Counted from the stretch's first letter, positions 1-8,551 are shown. The stretch: DNA of 64,000 bases from Paenibacillus sp. FJAT-26967 (GCF_001541095.1 NZ_LMXH01000004.1:62001-126000); one strand, 5' to 3'. Numbers and translations are program-made. Notes: generated by a model from the sequence alone, not told the origin.

Positions 1-525
1 AGGACCCGGAAAAGTACGTTTTCCATGAATGATGTACTTGGACGAGCCGTCAATCGGGATGGTACGGTAAATATTGTCCGGGTTATCATAAGAATACCGT
101 CCTCCCGGCACGTTCAGATCAAGCCAACTGCGTGGCGGGGTGTTTAACCAATATACTTTGGGGAAATACGGATCGTTGTTGACCGCTTTCTGAATTGCGC
201 TGAACGCGAGCTCGTTGATTGCGTTATTGAGACGGCTCTCCGCTTCTAGGCTCAATGAGCCGCCGTAGGCGAGCTTGTACGCCGCCTTGGCTTGGGCTTT
301 CAGCAAAGGATAACTGTTGCTCTGATTGATCTGAATGCTCAGTGCATCCAGTTCCTGTTGATCTGTGGTCGCCAGCACCGACGTAGACGCTTGAGCGTCC
401 TGCACCGTTACGGAGCTAAAGGACACGAAAACCAGCGCGATTAGCCCCAGTTTAAGCAACCTTTTATGAAGCTTTCGAAAAACGTTCCGCTTTTTCTGTA
501 AGTGAATATCCATATTAGTTAACAT
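1..525 (-). CDS. secreted DUF1214-like protein, 3' end cut by window edge
   Basis: An open frame of 175 codons runs from an ATG at 525 off the left edge of the window, so the C-terminus is missing. A strong GGAGGG site lies just upstream of the ATG. The N-terminus has a basic stretch (KKRNVFRKLHKRLLK), then a hydrophobic segment (LGLIALVFVSFSS) and an AQA-like cleavage region, as in a Sec signal peptide. The visible mature part is helical and then reads PGGRYSYDNPDNIYRTIPI, a pattern I associate with DUF1254/DUF1214-type proteins of unknown function. The family call is from memory of that motif and is moderate. The gene has its own 5' leader with a stable hairpin. Confidence 0.6.
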   Translation of the reverse strand, partial: MLTNMDIHLQKKRNVFRKLHKRLLKLGLIALVFVSFSSVTVQDAQASTSVLATTDQQELDALSIQINQSNSYPLLKAQAKAAYKLAYGGSLSLEAESRLNNAINELAFSAIQKAVNNDPYFPKVYWLNTPPRSWLDLNVPGGRYSYDNPDNIYRTIPIDGSSKYIIHGKRTFPGP

Positions 526-558
526 GCTCCCTCCAAATAAATTTTTTACAACGCTAAA

Positions 559-604
559 AGAGGCATACTTTGTTCACCCACATTAGTGGGATCAGCATGC
601 CTCT
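559..604 (-). promoter_or_regulatory. nested hairpin in the leader of the DUF1214-like gene
   Basis: An 8-bp outer stem (559-566 with 597-604, AGAGGCAT/ATGCCTCT) encloses a second stem CCCAC/GTGGG (577-581 with 586-590, loop ATTA). It ends about 25 bp upstream of the GGAGGG site of the gene to its left. No T-run follows, so it is not a standard terminator. It may be a structured leader or a protein-binding site; I could not match it to a known riboswitch class. Confidence 0.4.
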
Positions 605-755
605 GGTTAACCAGTCAGTGTATTAATTTAAATTTAATATAACAGATTCCTTTGGTTTAATTTATATTATTCCTACAGGTTTTGTCAACAAAAAAATTGG
701 ATTGAATTTTATAGTGTCTATTGAGTTCATCCCCCGTATCCTTCTTCTATGAACA

Positions 756-816
756 AGCAAATCCGGCATGTGATGACTGAATTCTCTCAGGGAACTCATC
801 ACATGCCGGATTTGCT
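756..816. terminator. perfect 21-bp inverted repeat downstream of sigZ
   Basis: Positions 756-776 are perfectly repeated in inverted form at 796-816, with a 19-base loop. The structure starts 8 bases past the stop codon of the sigma factor gene. There is no clean T-run on the sigZ side; a T-rich stretch lies on the plus side. It probably ends sigZ transcription or protects the 3' end. The long perfect arms are unusual for a simple terminator. Confidence 0.5.
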
Positions 817-823
817 ATTAATC

Positions 824-1375
824 TTACTTTTTCTTTGGTTTCGGTTCATCATGAATGACGGAGTATTCTACGATATTCCCGTAATGATCCGCTTCGATAG
901 CGCAGCAGCTTGTCATCATCTCTTTTACTAGCTCGCGGCCTCGCTGCACTCTGGATTTCGCTCCCGAATAGGAGATATTCAGATGTTCGCTTAACTGCTT
1001 CTGCGACATGCCCTGCAGCTCGGAAAGCTCAAGCGCCTCCCGATATTTATCGGGCATGCGAGTCAGGATGCTCATCATCCCTTTGGCGGCCTCCGAATTA
1101 CAATCTGCAACTGGTTCTTCCTCGACCATGTTCACGTTATCCGGGAGTACCTCCGTCTTTTTTTCCTTCCGGAAATGATCAACGATGCTGTTCCTTGCGA
1201 TTTGAAAAATCCATGCGCGTCTCTTTTCTTCATCCTGCAGACGGGAGATTCCTTCATAAGCTTTCATAAAGGTCATCTGTACAATGTCCTCGGTATCGGT
1301 GTGATGATTCGTTTTATTCAAAACGAAATTCCGGACGTGCTCATGGTATTCATCCCATAATTGCTCCAAATTCAT
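824..1375 (-). CDS. sigZ: ECF RNA polymerase sigma factor, SigZ type
   Basis: This gene directs RNA polymerase to a small set of alternative promoters. Region 2 is seen near the N-terminus (DTEDIVQMTFMKAYEGI, then RAWIFQIARNSIVDHFRKEK). Region 4 with its helix-turn-helix is near the C-terminus (MPDKYREALELSELQGMSQ then SYSGAKSRVQRGR). The tail carries a cysteine pair and a DHYGNIVEY stretch, typical of SigZ-like factors. I start at the ATG at 1375, because GGAGAGGGGG lies just upstream; an in-frame GTG at 1396 sits on that site itself. No anti-sigma gene is adjacent, as is usual for SigZ. It is divergent from the aldo/keto reductase gene. Confidence 0.85.
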   Translation of the reverse strand: MNLEQLWDEYHEHVRNFVLNKTNHHTDTEDIVQMTFMKAYEGISRLQDEEKRRAWIFQIARNSIVDHFRKEKKTEVLPDNVNMVEEEPVADCNSEAAKGMMSILTRMPDKYREALELSELQGMSQKQLSEHLNISYSGAKSRVQRGRELVKEMMTSCCAIEADHYGNIVEYSVIHDEPKPKKK

Positions 1376-1490
1376 CGGCGCGGTCCCCCTCTCCACGAAA
1401 TTTTATTCAAAATGTTTCTCTTATTTGCGTCCGTTCCGATTTGACTACGTCTCCATTAATATAAACCAAATATTGGAGGGAGTAAATACG

Positions 1491-2513
1491 ATGAAATACA
1501 ACTTGCTTGGCAATACGGGAGTGCTGGTATCGGAGATAGGATTGGGAACAATGACATTCGGCGGCGGTGAAAAGTGGGGTGTTTTCGGCGGTCTGGGCGA
1601 AAAGGAAGCCGGCAATCTGGTCGATCAAGCGATGGATGCCGGTGTGAATTTTTTCGATACGGCCAATGTATACTCGGACGGACAATCGGAAGAAATTCTC
1701 GGCAAGGCCCTGAAGAACAAAAGGCATCAGGCTCTGATCGCGACGAAGGTCAGAGGACGCACGGGATCTGGTCCGAATGAGCTGGGGTTATCTCGACTGC
1801 ATATCATTCAGCAAGTCGAAGCAAGCTTGAAGAGGCTCGGAACGGATTATATCGATCTGTATCAAGTCCATAATCCCGATCAATTGACGGACTGGGAAGA
1901 AACGCTTCGGGCTCTCGACGATCTGGTCCGGAGCGGGAAAGTTCGCTACATCGGCAATTCCAATATGACCGGGTGGAACATAATGAAAACCCGGGGTCTC
2001 TCGCAGCTTCACGGACTTCACGCTTTCAAGAGCAGCCAATCCTACTACTCTCTCGCCGCGCGCGAGATCGAACGGGAAATCATTCCGGTGCTTCAGGATC
2101 AAAATATGGGCTTAATCGTCTGGAGTCCGCTTTCCGGAGGCTTCTTGTCCGGCAAATACACGCGGGATAATCCGGGGACTGACAATGACCGGCATACGAA
2201 CGCTCCGTTCCCTCCGGTCGACAAGGATAAAGTATTTCCGATTATCGATACGCTTCGGGATATTGCGGCAGCACGCAAGACAACGGTGGCCGGAATCGCT
2301 CTTGCTTGGGTGCTGAATCAGAAAGCCGTAACGAGTGTCGTTATTGGTGCCAAACGACCCGATCAATTACGGGATAACCTTGCGGCAAGCGGGATTATTC
2401 TAACGAGTGATGAATTGCTCAGACTGGATGAGGTCAGCCGTATACCGGTCGAGTACCCGGCATGGCCATTCTTGGAGGGCGATGATTCTATCGTGAGGAA
2501 GCATGCGAAATAA
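1491..2513 (+). CDS. aldo/keto reductase
   Basis: A 340-residue NADPH-dependent oxidoreductase of the (beta/alpha)8 aldo/keto reductase family, expected to reduce aldehydes or ketones in the cytosol. The catalytic tetrad is visible as D56, Y61, K86 and H127 (FFDTANVYSDG, ALIATKVRG, LYQVHNPD). The nucleotide-binding end reads VVIGAKRPDQLRDNL. GGAGGG lies 11 bases before the ATG at 1491, which decides the start over an upstream in-frame codon at 1425. It resembles the IolS/YakC branch, but the natural substrate cannot be told. It is monocistronic and closed by a long hairpin at 2521-2574. Confidence 0.9.
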   Translation: MKYNLLGNTGVLVSEIGLGTMTFGGGEKWGVFGGLGEKEAGNLVDQAMDAGVNFFDTANVYSDGQSEEILGKALKNKRHQALIATKVRGRTGSGPNELGLSRLHIIQQVEASLKRLGTDYIDLYQVHNPDQLTDWEETLRALDDLVRSGKVRYIGNSNMTGWNIMKTRGLSQLHGLHAFKSSQSYYSLAAREIEREIIPVLQDQNMGLIVWSPLSGGFLSGKYTRDNPGTDNDRHTNAPFPPVDKDKVFPIIDTLRDIAAARKTTVAGIALAWVLNQKAVTSVVIGAKRPDQLRDNLAASGIILTSDELLRLDEVSRIPVEYPAWPFLEGDDSIVRKHAK

Positions 2514-2520
2514 CTAACTA

Positions 2521-2574
2521 GAGGCAAGAATAGATCGTCGGCGGCCAATGGCTGTCGACGATCTGTCTTGCCCT
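2521..2574. terminator. long bidirectional terminator
   Basis: AGGCAAGA and AGATCGTCG (2522-2540) pair with CGACGATCT and TCTTGCCCT (2556-2574), giving a long two-part stem between the convergent aldo/keto reductase and YndJ-like genes. No strong T-run follows. Confidence 0.6.
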
Positions 2575-2605
2575 CGTAAGCTTAGGCAGAGTCACGCAGT
2601 GATAA

Positions 2606-3550
2606 TCACCCGTGCTGCCCGCTGTTCTGAAATCTGGATTTCAAGAAGACCCATCCGATCAGCCCACATAAAACGAAACCAAACGCATATAGTGATCCGT
2701 AAATCGGAATAAAGTCGAGTATGGTTAAGGAAAATAGCTTTTTCAGTAACGGATAGCTTAAGGAAATAACGACAATCGTGTAAAAGGCCATGCAAGAAAT
2801 GACTAAAAAGAAGCTAGCCTTATTGTGTAAAGAGTTTTTTCTCAAATAAGTTAGCAGATAAGTGGTGTAAATCGCAATATTACAGGCGAACAAGGTGACC
2901 CCAATGTACTCAATCGGCTTCGAGAAAATCATACCGACAGCGATCAGAATGGGTCCAATGATATCGATGGCGACGATCCAGGGGTACCAGCTTTTCTTAG
3001 TCATGATCCGTCCCAGCATACCGATAAAAATCGGAACGATTGCAGATGAGAAATGGAAATGGACTGAACTCAGGCCATGTTTGTCAGGATTAATTTGGAG
3101 CATGTGAAATTGATACTGATACAGGGCAAACCAAATACCCCCGATAAAAAAGTAAACGAGCCCCGCGCCAATCGCTATTTCCTCTATTCTTCCCTTGCGA
3201 TTGACAATAACGGTCAGACCATAGATGCAGAGCAGTAAGGTAAACAGCAGCCACCCGAGGGAGAGAGCACCTGATAGGGCCGTGCTTCCTGGCGCCCATG
3301 TCTTGCTGCTCATTACAGAGGCTAAAGCAAGGAGTGCTGCGGGAAAATAAAGCAGCTTAATAGCCTTATAAAGAATCCTTTGATGTTTATTCTTCTTATC
3401 ATGGTTCAAAAGTAAAATCACAAGAGGTACAAGGACGAAAGCCGCAAACATGAGGAATTTTTCGATAAGATTAAATGCCAAGTAATCCAGAAGAAATATA
3501 AGGATTGTTAGGATTCCGCCAAGAATCGTTGGTAATATGGATGCTTTCAT
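2606..3550 (-). CDS. YndJ-like integral membrane protein
   Basis: A 314-residue protein made almost entirely of hydrophobic segments, about nine or ten predicted membrane helices, with short polar loops. The segment GLSSVHFHFSSAIVPIFIG contains closely spaced histidines in a membrane helix, a feature I associate with the YndJ family of Bacillus. The function of that family is unknown to me, and transport or sensing would be guesses. The start at 3550 is preceded by GGGGG. A palindrome, GAATGTTCATTC at 3576-3587, sits in the promoter region and suggests local repression by a TetR-type regulator. The gene stands alone. Confidence 0.6.
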   Translation of the reverse strand: MKASILPTILGGILTILIFLLDYLAFNLIEKFLMFAAFVLVPLVILLLNHDKKNKHQRILYKAIKLLYFPAALLALASVMSSKTWAPGSTALSGALSLGWLLFTLLLCIYGLTVIVNRKGRIEEIAIGAGLVYFFIGGIWFALYQYQFHMLQINPDKHGLSSVHFHFSSAIVPIFIGMLGRIMTKKSWYPWIVAIDIIGPILIAVGMIFSKPIEYIGVTLFACNIAIYTTYLLTYLRKNSLHNKASFFLVISCMAFYTIVVISLSYPLLKKLFSLTILDFIPIYGSLYAFGFVLCGLIGWVFLKSRFQNSGQHG

Positions 3551-3575
3551 TACTTGCCCCCAGTATGCTATTTAT

Positions 3576-3587
3576 GAATGTTCATTC
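3576..3587. promoter_or_regulatory. palindromic operator upstream of the YndJ-like gene
   Basis: GAATG-TT-CATTC, a palindrome with a 2-bp centre, 26 bp upstream of the start codon at 3550. The form resembles TetR/AcrR operators. The cognate regulator is not identified. Confidence 0.35.
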
Positions 3588-3945
3588 GTATGTGAAGCTA
3601 GTCTATGTATAGTGGGTAGATCCTTGTATTACTTTAACACATTTTGTGAGGACTAATCTCCTCTTCAGACGTAAGAACACGCTCTGCGGGCTAACGACGG
3701 CGCTCGGGTCCACTGACTGACATCGACGCCAAGACGCTTCACGGACGCCCCTCCGGCAATGATCGCTGTGCCTCGAAACGCTCGATTGTAGCCGCAACCC
3801 CGGGACCAGCGGGCGAAATTTGCGGCAGGGGGGATCCTCAGGTTATGCCGCCGCATTCAAGTCCAACCGTAGAGGAATTTACCTCCTCTCTGTCGAAAAT
3901 GAGGAGTTACCTGTGACTGGTGCTTCAGGCAAGGAAGGAGCCATT
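3588..3945. other. intergenic stretch with a G+C-rich island, no gene found
   Basis: About 360 bases between the YndJ-like gene and the SDR. The part from roughly 3665 to 3850 is clearly richer in G+C than its flanks. It is open on both strands over 60-65 codons, but none of these products is recognisable or has a convincing ribosome binding site. Near the end lies GAGGAATTTACCTCCTC, a short hairpin at about 3872-3888. The island may be a degenerate interspersed repeat; I see no transposase. Confidence 0.3.
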
Positions 3946-4806
3946 ATGCCTGCATACAGATTTCTTGAACGCTTCCTCTTCCCGCCGACATTGTTCAATG
4001 AGCGCAAGCTGGGGCGCCAATTGGAAGGAAAGACGATTCTTATTACGGGCGCTAGCTCGGGTATAGGAGAGCAGCTTGCTTATTTACTGGCTGATCTAAA
4101 GGTTCATTTAATCTTAGTGGCCAGGCGAGAAGACAGGCTTGCAGCTATGAAAGGCGCAATTGAGATGAAAGCCGCTCAAGTAAGCATATATCCGGCTGAT
4201 CTCCGCAATGAGGAGGAGATGGCAGGATTGTTACTCTTTCTTCACCGGCTTCCTGACGGGCTCGATATAGTTGTAAGCAATGCGGGACATTCCATTAAAC
4301 GTTCCATTCATCGTTCCCTGGACCGCTACCATGATTTTACTCGTACTATGGCGATTAACTACTCCGCACCTGTTCAATTACTTTTGTCGACGATTCCTCT
4401 TCTTGAGCAGAAACAAGGACACATCATTAACGTCTCGACAATCAACGTGTTGTTGCATCCTCTTCCCGGGTGGTCAGCCTATCAGGCATCCAAGGCAGCT
4501 TTCGACACTTGGTTTCTGTCTGTTGCACCGGAACTGAACGTGACAGGGATTTCCACGACCTCAGTCTATCTTCCCTTAGTTAGAACGCCTATGATTGTGC
4601 CAACGGCTTCTTATCAGACGTTACCCGCCATGTCCTCCCAGCACGTTGCCAGAATCATAGGCAAGTCTATGTATACTCACAAGAAAACCTACAAACCCTG
4701 GTGGCTGATTTTCGGACAGCTGACGTCTATTTTTTTCAGAAAATACATAGAGGTTTCAATGACTCGGAGGCTGAGAAAAAGGAGAGACAGCAATGAAGAT
4801 CTATAA
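3946..4806 (+). CDS. short-chain dehydrogenase/reductase paired with an acyl-CoA ligase
   Basis: A 286-residue classical SDR that reduces or oxidises a carbonyl/alcohol using NAD(P). The Rossmann motif TGASSGIG is at residues 34-41, NAG lies near residue 113, and the catalytic Ser164, Tyr179 and Lys183 are present (NVSTINV, YQASK). The last 40 residues carry a hydrophobic then very basic tail (RRLRKRRD), possibly for membrane association. GGAAGGAG precedes the ATG at 3946; the longer frame from 3820 has no such site. It overlaps the next gene by 14 bp, so the two are translationally coupled. The pairing suggests work on an activated fatty acid or a derived lipid. Confidence 0.85.
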   Translation: MPAYRFLERFLFPPTLFNERKLGRQLEGKTILITGASSGIGEQLAYLLADLKVHLILVARREDRLAAMKGAIEMKAAQVSIYPADLRNEEEMAGLLLFLHRLPDGLDIVVSNAGHSIKRSIHRSLDRYHDFTRTMAINYSAPVQLLLSTIPLLEQKQGHIINVSTINVLLHPLPGWSAYQASKAAFDTWFLSVAPELNVTGISTTSVYLPLVRTPMIVPTASYQTLPAMSSQHVARIIGKSMYTHKKTYKPWWLIFGQLTSIFFRKYIEVSMTRRLRKRRDSNEDL

Positions 4807-6337
4807 ACTGCTCTATGTTCTTAATCAAATTAAATTGCTATCGCCTCTAGCCTTGTTCCGGCTAATGGCTTCCATATATAAAAATGGAATCAATCTGATG
4901 ACACTTGTTCATTTCTCGGCAAAAAACTATGGGGAACGAATCGCCTTAGTAGACGAGCAGGAAACGCTGACTTATAGCCAGCTCTTTGCGCGATCCGATG
5001 AGCTTTCTTTAAGCTTGAGCCAAGAGTACCGGCTCGAAAGCGGGAAGAAAGTCGGTCTTGTTTGTAAGAATCACGCTTCATTAATTAAAACAATCTATGC
5101 CGTTTCTGCAACGGGAGCGGATATCTATTTGCTGAATGCCGAAATGAGCGAAGCTCAGTTGAGTAGTATTCTTGAGCGTCATCATTTCGACCTCTTGGTT
5201 ATTGATGAAGAACTAAGCTGGCTTGGGCTTGGTGGCGAGCAGTATGCGCATAGGGGAGCGATCCTGATGAGTTATCATCCTACGCTTCCGGCGATCAACA
5301 ACCTGCCTCCGGTAATTTATAACCGTACACAAAAACGAAGCCCCGCCTCTACAGGGAAACTGGTGCTATTAACGGGAGGAACTACAGGTTCCGCTAAGGA
5401 GGCGGCTCATAAGCCCTCGCTTTTTAATTATCTGGACCCCTTCTATGATTTTCTTATTCGATTAAAGATCCTCCACTATCATACTGCGTATATTGCAACG
5501 CCCATCTATCACGGCTATGGAATAGCGGTCTTGCTTTTATTCTGCGCCTTGGGTAAAAAAGTAGTTGTATGTCGTGGATTTAATGCGGAAATGGCATGCC
5601 GCTTGGTTCGGGAGCATCAGGTAGAAGTCGTAACGGTTGTACCGCTTATGCTGCATAGAATGCTGAGAACGAATGTGAGTGATTTGAAATCGCTGGCCTG
5701 CATTGCTTCCGGGGGAGCAGAGCTCAGCCCAAAGCTAGCCCAACAGACATTAAGTCAGTTGGGTGAGGTGCTGTACAATTTGTACGGCACCTCGGAAGCG
5801 GGGTTGAATATGATTGCAACACCACAAGATTTGATCTATTCCGCATGTACGCTAGGACGAAAGATTAAGGGTGTCGACCTTAAAATTCTAGATGATCATA
5901 AGAAAGAAGTTGAGGTTGGAAAAGTCGGTCAATTTTGTATTAAAAACAGGTGGTCTATGAGAAACGGATCTCAGATCTGGATCGAAACCGGGGATCTTGG
6001 TTACCGGGATGAGAACGGCTACTATTATCTATGTGGAAGAACGGACAGTATGATCGTTTCCGCGGGGGAAAATGTGTATCCGCTAGAAGTAGAGCGGGTG
6101 CTGCTGACTCATCCCCAAGTAGAAGACGCGGCTGTTATTGGAATTAGTGACGAGCTTTATGGGCAGCGATTGAAAGCTTTTGTCCTTATGAACCCTCGGG
6201 CCCATACGAATACAGAGGAACTCATCGACTGGCTGCGTCCCCGATTGGCACGATTTCAGCTCCCCAAAGAAATCGTTCTCGTCGACGATTTACCGTATAC
6301 CTCGTTAGGTAAACTGAATAAAAAGCTGCTTACATAG
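4793..6337 (+). CDS. AMP-forming acyl-CoA synthetase/ligase
   Basis: A 514-residue enzyme of the ANL superfamily that activates a carboxylic acid with ATP to an acyl-adenylate and passes it to CoA. The core motifs are in order: LLTGGTTGSAKEA (the phosphate loop, diverged from the common TSGTTGxPKG), LYGTSEAG, TGDLGYRDENGYYYLCGRTD, SAGENVYPLEVE, and the C-terminal catalytic lysine in SLGKLNKKL. The loop carries SAKE where most relatives have PKG, so substrate or kinetics may differ. It starts inside the SDR gene with a 14-bp overlap. A medium or long fatty acid is the likely substrate by family. No acyl carrier protein or condensing enzyme is near. Confidence 0.85.
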   Translation: MKIYKLLYVLNQIKLLSPLALFRLMASIYKNGINLMTLVHFSAKNYGERIALVDEQETLTYSQLFARSDELSLSLSQEYRLESGKKVGLVCKNHASLIKTIYAVSATGADIYLLNAEMSEAQLSSILERHHFDLLVIDEELSWLGLGGEQYAHRGAILMSYHPTLPAINNLPPVIYNRTQKRSPASTGKLVLLTGGTTGSAKEAAHKPSLFNYLDPFYDFLIRLKILHYHTAYIATPIYHGYGIAVLLLFCALGKKVVVCRGFNAEMACRLVREHQVEVVTVVPLMLHRMLRTNVSDLKSLACIASGGAELSPKLAQQTLSQLGEVLYNLYGTSEAGLNMIATPQDLIYSACTLGRKIKGVDLKILDDHKKEVEVGKVGQFCIKNRWSMRNGSQIWIETGDLGYRDENGYYYLCGRTDSMIVSAGENVYPLEVERVLLTHPQVEDAAVIGISDELYGQRLKAFVLMNPRAHTNTEELIDWLRPRLARFQLPKEIVLVDDLPYTSLGKLNKKLLT

Positions 6338-6403
6338 ACTCGTATAAGTGTTCGTCTGCCGTCTGCTTTTTGCCTGGAAGGCATCAGGCTACAAAAAAGG
6401 CAA

Positions 6404-6431
6404 TTGACAAACGAGGCACAGGTGTTATAGC
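6404..6431 (+). promoter_or_regulatory. promoter of the leuA T-box leader
   Basis: TTGACA (6404-6409), 16 bp, then TATAGC (6426-6431), preceded by a TG two bases before the -10 box. It lies about 45-50 bp before the first T-box sequences, the right place for the leader RNA. Confidence 0.55.
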
Positions 6432-6469
6432 ATGGCTTTAATATCCAATACGTTGAAAAGGAATAGTAC

Positions 6470-6732
6470 GCTTTTCTAAGCGCTCAGAGAGCTGTTGGTT
6501 GGTGCGAAACAGCCGCGAGGAAGAATGGAACTCACCTTGGAGTTGCCCGCTGAACCAGTGAAGTAGGCGGAGCCGGAATCCTGACCGTTATCATCAGGAG
6601 GATATGAGGTTACCAGTATGTCCGGGAACCCATATCCGCAGAGTGCATGCCGTCTATGGCGTGAATTCGGAGTGGTACCGCGTAAGATGTCACAGTCTTT
6701 CGTCTCTGTTAATGGAGACGGAAGGCTTTTTT
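6470..6732 (+). ncRNA. leucine-specific T-box leader of leuA
   Basis: The leader RNA senses uncharged tRNA-Leu and lets transcription continue into leuA. The T-box signature GGAGTGGTACCGCG is at about 6669-6682. The terminator stem is at 6696-6725 (CGTCTC with GAGACG as core), followed by six T. Stem I begins near 6476 and its specifier region reads GAACTCACC, giving the codon CTC (6531-6533) for leucine followed by the usual A. The left edge is approximate. A long open frame from 6604 crosses this structure and is not a gene. Confidence 0.9.
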
Positions 6733-6789
6733 GCGTTATGCCTGCCCTTTAATGACCCGTGTCAAAAAATGATGGAAGGATGGATACCT

Positions 6790-8466
6790 ATGAAAAACGT
6801 TGAAAAATACGCCAGAGGATACTTTATGCCGCAGGAGGCAAGCTTGAATTGGACCCGCAAGGAATATATTACAGAAGCCCCGATTTGGTGCAGTGTCGAC
6901 TTGCGTGATGGAAATCAGGCGTTGATCGTTCCGATGAATTTGGAGGAGAAGCTGGAATACTTCAAAATGCTGGTGGAGATCGGTTTCAAGGAAATCGAAG
7001 TCGGATTTCCCGCAGCGTCGGAAACGGAATTCACCTTCCTGCGCACATTGATCGAGCAGGATTTGATTCCGGATGATGTAACGATCCAAGTGCTTACCCA
7101 ATCGAGGGAGCATATTATCCGCAAAACCTTTGAGGCACTGAAAGGTACAAAAAAAGCAGTCGTACATTTGTACAACTCGACTTCTGTAGCACAGCGGGAA
7201 CAAGTATTCCGCAAATCGAAAGAGGAAATTATCGACATCGCCGTGAAAGGCGCCAAGCTGCTCAAGGAGTGCGCGTTTGAAACGGAGGGGAACTTTCAGT
7301 TCCAGTACTCCCCGGAAAGTTTTACAGGTACGGAGATTGATTTTGCGCTGGATATTTGCAACCAAGTGCTTGAAGTATGGGAGCCGACGGCGGAGAATCC
7401 GGTCATCATCAACCTGCCTGCAACGGTGTCCATGTCGATGCCTCATGTCTACGCCAGTCAGATGGAATATATGAGTGAACACTTGAATTACCGGGAGCAT
7501 GTTATTCTATCCCTTCACCCGCATAACGACAGAGGCACAGGCGTGGCTGATGCCGAGCTGGGGATGCTGGCCGGAGCCCAGCGTGTTGAAGGCACGTTAT
7601 TCGGTAACGGGGAACGGACGGGCAACGTAGACATTGTTACGCTGGCCCTGAACATGTACTCGCACGGGGTAGATCCTAAGCTGAATTTTGAGAACATTCC
7701 GGCAATCCTCTCCGTTTATGAACGGCTGACCAAAATGAGAGTGAGCGAAAGACATCCTTACGGCGGGGAGCTTGTGTTTACAGCTTTCTCCGGTTCGCAT
7801 CAGGATGCGATTGCCAAGGGCATGAAATGGCGCGAAGAGAAAGAGCCGCAGCATTGGTCGGTTCCCTATCTGTTGATCGATCCGCTGGATATCGGCAGAC
7901 AATACGAAGGTGATATTATCCGCATTAACAGCCAGTCGGGCAAGGGAGGAATCGGTTACGTGCTGCAGCAAAAGTATGGCCTCGATCTTCCCCAGAGCAT
8001 GCGCGAGCACTTCGGATATTGCATTAAAAACGTATCCGATCAGCAGCAAAAAGAGCTGCTACCGGACGAAATTTACGATATTTTCAATAAGGAATATGTA
8101 AATATTAATTCCCCTACCGAGCTGGTTAAATACCGGATTAACGAAGAGGAAGATTTCCAAACCACCGTGATTGTGCGCACGGATGACGGAGTTAAGGAAA
8201 TTACAGGTACGGGGAACGGAAGGCTTGATTCGGTCAGCAATGCCCTGCAGGCTTATCTTGGATTGGAATACAGCGATCTGGTCTACAAGGAGCACGCTTT
8301 GGAAATAGGCTCTAAATCGCAAGCGGTCTCTTATATCGGGATCACGGCCTCAGACAGCAAAGTATATTGGGGCTGCGGCATTGACGTTGATATTCTGACC
8401 TCTTCTATCAAAGCTTTGTTTAGTGCCGTGAATCAAATGAGCCGCCATATGAACAAGAACAATTAA
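6790..8466 (+). CDS. leuA: 2-isopropylmalate synthase, long form
   Basis: The first committed enzyme of leucine synthesis, joining acetyl-CoA and 2-oxoisovalerate. It has 558 residues, the long form of the family. The catalytic TIM barrel begins with VDLRDGNQ (residues 36-43) and carries the metal-binding HPHND (H243 and H245) followed by GTLFGNGERTGNVD. The last 120 residues form the allosteric domain that binds leucine. GGAAGGA precedes the ATG at 6790. No leuB, leuC, leuD or ilv genes are adjacent, so this is a detached copy; a second leuA may exist elsewhere. The T-box leader adds leucine control at transcription. Confidence 0.92.
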   Translation: MKNVEKYARGYFMPQEASLNWTRKEYITEAPIWCSVDLRDGNQALIVPMNLEEKLEYFKMLVEIGFKEIEVGFPAASETEFTFLRTLIEQDLIPDDVTIQVLTQSREHIIRKTFEALKGTKKAVVHLYNSTSVAQREQVFRKSKEEIIDIAVKGAKLLKECAFETEGNFQFQYSPESFTGTEIDFALDICNQVLEVWEPTAENPVIINLPATVSMSMPHVYASQMEYMSEHLNYREHVILSLHPHNDRGTGVADAELGMLAGAQRVEGTLFGNGERTGNVDIVTLALNMYSHGVDPKLNFENIPAILSVYERLTKMRVSERHPYGGELVFTAFSGSHQDAIAKGMKWREEKEPQHWSVPYLLIDPLDIGRQYEGDIIRINSQSGKGGIGYVLQQKYGLDLPQSMREHFGYCIKNVSDQQQKELLPDEIYDIFNKEYVNINSPTELVKYRINEEEDFQTTVIVRTDDGVKEITGTGNGRLDSVSNALQAYLGLEYSDLVYKEHALEIGSKSQAVSYIGITASDSKVYWGCGIDVDILTSSIKALFSAVNQMSRHMNKNN

Positions 8467-8523
8467 AATTGACATACAGACGCTAGAGCAGGCATACGAG
8501 GTGTAATGCATATTCTGTGATGA

Positions 8524-8551
8524 AAAGGCCATCCCGCAAAGGATGGCCTTT
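8524..8551 (+). terminator. terminator of leuA
   Basis: AAAGGCCATCC (8524-8534) pairs perfectly with GGATGGCCTTT (8541-8551), with a loop of CGCAAA. Confidence 0.8.

Noticed and set aside
6604-6789. Upstream in-frame extension of LeuA by 62 codons
   Set aside because: It runs through the T-box antiterminator and terminator; the ATG at 6790 has a proper ribosome binding site and gives the normal N-terminus.
6736-7500. 254-codon minus-strand frame inside leuA
   Set aside because: It lies fully antisense to a well-supported gene, and its product is not recognisable.
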